Source of the DNA: Pseudomonadota bacterium
Lineage (GTDB): Bacteria; Pseudomonadota; Alphaproteobacteria; Rhizobiales; Xanthobacteraceae
Length of the DNA stretch: 24,328 nt
NCBI GenBank assembly: GCA_023442085.1
Contig: JAEZMT010000098.1
Location: 1 to 24,328, forward strand
Direction: 5' to 3'
Shown here one piece after another: positions 22,784-24,328 of this stretch (position 1 is its first letter; every line of letters begins with the position of its first letter). Both the position numbers and the translations under genes were made by a program. The notes below the pieces were generated by a model, which was not told the DNA's origin, did not search any database, and worked only from the letters and a program-made list of their open reading frames with translations.

Positions 22784-23417
22784 AGCGGTGGGTGAAGCCG
22801 GCGGTGATGCTCTTGTTCAGCGTCGAACCGGTATCGGCCACCGAGGTGGTGACGGTGAGGTCGGGCGCCAACTGCTGCTGGGCGCTCACCGTGGGCAGAA
22901 GCTGCGGCGAGGTGCTGGTGGTCTTGGCCGCGAAGGCGAAGGTGGTGCCGGTTTCCGTCAGCTTCAGGCTCAGCGACTTGTCGGTTTCCCAAGCCTGCGG
23001 GCCAGCCTTGACCTGATAGGTGTCCGCCAGCGTGGCCGCCAGCCCGCTGGTGAGGGAAATGCTGCGCTCGAAGGTGGTGGCGAGCTTGCTCGCGGCATCA
23101 TTGGGGTCGACGGAAACATTCACCGTGCCCTTCTCCCACACCATCCAGTCCGGCAGCCGATCGACCGTGACCTTCGCATAGGCGGTGCCACCGAGACCGT
23201 CCGCGCTCTGGCCGACCGTGGGCGCGACGCTGGAGCCTGCGGCCGACAGGTCGAGGCCCACGACCGCGCCATAGTCTTCCACGGGCGTCGAATAGGTGAG
23301 CGACGTCGAGCCGTCCGCCTTCAGAGCGGTCTTGGCCTCGGTGCCGTCGGCGAGGGCCGGAGCGGCGAACAGCGGCGTCGCCAGAAGCGCGGCGCAGGTG
23401 AAGGGGCGGATCGCCAT
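22779..23417 (-). CDS. Secreted beta-rich protein, possible small outer-membrane protein (unrecognised)
   Basis: The 212-residue product starts MAIRPFTCAALLATPLFAAPALA, a clear signal peptide probably cut before DGTEAK. The mature part is made of alternating short strands rich in Thr, Ser, Ala and Val (for example STSLTYSTPVEDYGAVVGLDLS, TYQVKAG, SLSLKLTETGTTFAFAAKT, LTVTTSVAD) and ends SITAGFTHRW with an aromatic C-terminus. That pattern suggests a small beta-barrel, but no known family was recognised. GGGAGG sits about nine bases before the ATG, which fixes the start well. It diverges from the DUF815 gene across 231 bp in which no clear promoter was seen. Confidence 0.72.
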   Translation of the reverse strand: MAIRPFTCAALLATPLFAAPALADGTEAKTALKADGSTSLTYSTPVEDYGAVVGLDLSAAGSSVAPTVGQSADGLGGTAYAKVTVDRLPDWMVWEKGTVNVSVDPNDAASKLATTFERSISLTSGLAATLADTYQVKAGPQAWETDKSLSLKLTETGTTFAFAAKTTSTSPQLLPTVSAQQQLAPDLTVTTSVADTGSTLNKSITAGFTHRW

Positions 23418-23648
23418 GGATCTCGACCTCCCGGGGCAGAGGGTGGACGGCGGAACGGCACCGCGCACGCGGCTACCGTTCCTCTCGGGTGCTTGGTCGA
23501 GGATGGATGGGGAGAAGTTAAGGCGGAATTGTTGCGCTGCAGCGTCGTCCTCAGCATGCGCGCTCCGCATGGCTTTTGCGCCACAGCCGCGCCATGCCGC
23601 CTTGCCGCCGAGCCGGGCGCGTCCTAATCCCCCCGCGGGAGGATGAGA

Positions 23649-24328
23649 ATGACACAGCCGGACCTTTCGAGCGCGACCCTTGATCTGCTCACCCGCATCG
23701 CCGGGGCGCTGGAGCGCCTGGCGCCGCCTGCGGTGCCCACCCCCGATTTCGAGGCGGCCGACGCCTTTGTCTGGCACACCGATCCCATCCGCTTCGAGCC
23801 GGTGGCGCGGGTGAACCGGGTGGAGATGGACCTTTTGCAGGGCATCGACCGGGTGCGCGGCCAATTGGTGGAGAACACCCAGCGCTTCGCCCGCGGCCTG
23901 CCCGCCAACAATGCGCTGCTCTGGGGCGCGCGCGGCATGGGCAAGAGTTCGCTGGTGAAGGCCGCACACGCCGCCATCAACCATTCGCTTTCCACTGACG
24001 GCCCGCGCCTGAAGCTGGTGGAGATCCACCGCGAGGACATCGAGACGCTGCCCGCGCTCATGGGTCTGGTGCGCGGCTCCCGTCACCGCTTCATCGTCTT
24101 CTGCGACGACCTCTCCTTCGATTCCGACGACACGTCCTACAAGTCGCTGAAGGCGGTGCTGGAAGGCGGTATCGAGGGGCGGCCGGACAATGTGATCTTC
24201 TACGCCACGTCCAACCGCCGCCATCTGCTGCCGCGCGACATGATGGACAATGAGCGGTCCACCGCCATCAATCCCGGCGAGGCCGTGGAGGAGAAGGTCT
24301 CCCTCTCCGACCGCTTCGGCCTGTGGCT
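23649..24328 (+). CDS. DUF815 family AAA-type ATPase, N-terminal part (cut by window end)
   Basis: About 226 residues are present. They match DUF815 (PF05673), predicted AAA+ ATPases of unknown role. Visible are GLPANNALLWGARGMGKSSLVKA with a Walker A motif (GARGMGKSS), a Walker B-like HRFIVFCDDLSFD, LKAVLEGGIEGRPDNVIFYATSNRRHLLPRDMM with a sensor-type Asn, and EEKVSLSDRFGLW just before the window ends. The ATG at 23649 is preferred over the in-frame ATG at 23643 because GGGAGG (23637-23642) then has a six-base spacing. The N-terminal 80 residues contain LTRIAGALERLAPPA and FEPVARVNRVEMDLLQGIDRVRGQLVENT, typical of the family. Confidence 0.9.
   Translation, partial: MTQPDLSSATLDLLTRIAGALERLAPPAVPTPDFEAADAFVWHTDPIRFEPVARVNRVEMDLLQGIDRVRGQLVENTQRFARGLPANNALLWGARGMGKSSLVKAAHAAINHSLSTDGPRLKLVEIHREDIETLPALMGLVRGSRHRFIVFCDDLSFDSDDTSYKSLKAVLEGGIEGRPDNVIFYATSNRRHLLPRDMMDNERSTAINPGEAVEEKVSLSDRFGLW

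Noticed and set aside
22107..23627. A 506-codon plus-strand frame overlapping the TauE-like gene in another frame and running opposite the small secreted protein gene
   Set aside because: Arg/Pro/His-rich, no domain, and it conflicts with two genes having good starts.

Overview
The window is GC-rich (roughly two thirds G+C) chromosomal DNA from an alphaproteobacterium, most likely Hyphomicrobiales and perhaps Xanthobacteraceae. The evidence is gene order and gene families: a bc1-complex chaperone followed by a DUF177 protein, plsX and fabH, with a bamE-like lipoprotein gene diverging from them; then cobS, a DUF1289 protein and a TIGR02281-type protease; plus a very large Gly-rich autotransporter of a kind common in this order. 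The genus cannot be fixed from sequence reading alone.

Layout. 1-2468 (minus): a run encoding the ubiquinol-cytochrome c chaperone, a YceD/DUF177 protein, PlsX and the start of FabH, i.e. respiratory-complex assembly followed by phospholipid and fatty-acid initiation. 2586-6081 (plus): a BamE-like outer-membrane lipoprotein, cobalamin synthase CobS, a small DUF1289 four-cysteine protein, a membrane-anchored retropepsin-like protease, and a CDF-fold membrane protein that appears to have lost all canonical metal ligands. 6089-6140 is a palindromic repeat that contains the stop codon of the aldo/keto reductase gene (minus).

7144-10295 is a metal and cofactor block. It holds a DUF2946-like secreted protein and a DUF983 zinc-ribbon membrane protein (both plus), converging on a minus-strand CbiM-type cobalt permease under a well-formed cobalamin riboswitch. 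Upstream on the minus strand lie a PCuAC copper chaperone and a second DUF2946-like protein.

10421-20530 (minus) is one gene of about 10 kb encoding a roughly 3,370-residue autotransporter. From the N-terminus it has a signal peptide, a first class of Gly-rich units, about 34 units built around an AQS(I/V)GGGGG core, a short unrelated stalk, and a 12-strand-type barrel ending in Phe. Part of the repeat has a five-unit higher-order period of about 0.97 kb. Its promoter side carries the frameshifted C-terminus of an IS3-type transposase (20656-20767). This remnant lies directly against dusA, whose first codons are strikingly AT-rich.

20803-24328 holds dusA, a TauE/SafE-type permease (both plus), an unrecognised small secreted beta-rich protein (minus), and the start of a DUF815 AAA-type ATPase (plus, cut by the window end).

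No tRNA, rRNA, CRISPR array or intact mobile element was seen. The most unusual items are the higher-order repeat of the giant adhesin, the ligand-less CDF protein, the transposase scar between the adhesin and dusA, and the riboswitch-controlled lone CbiM between copper-related genes.
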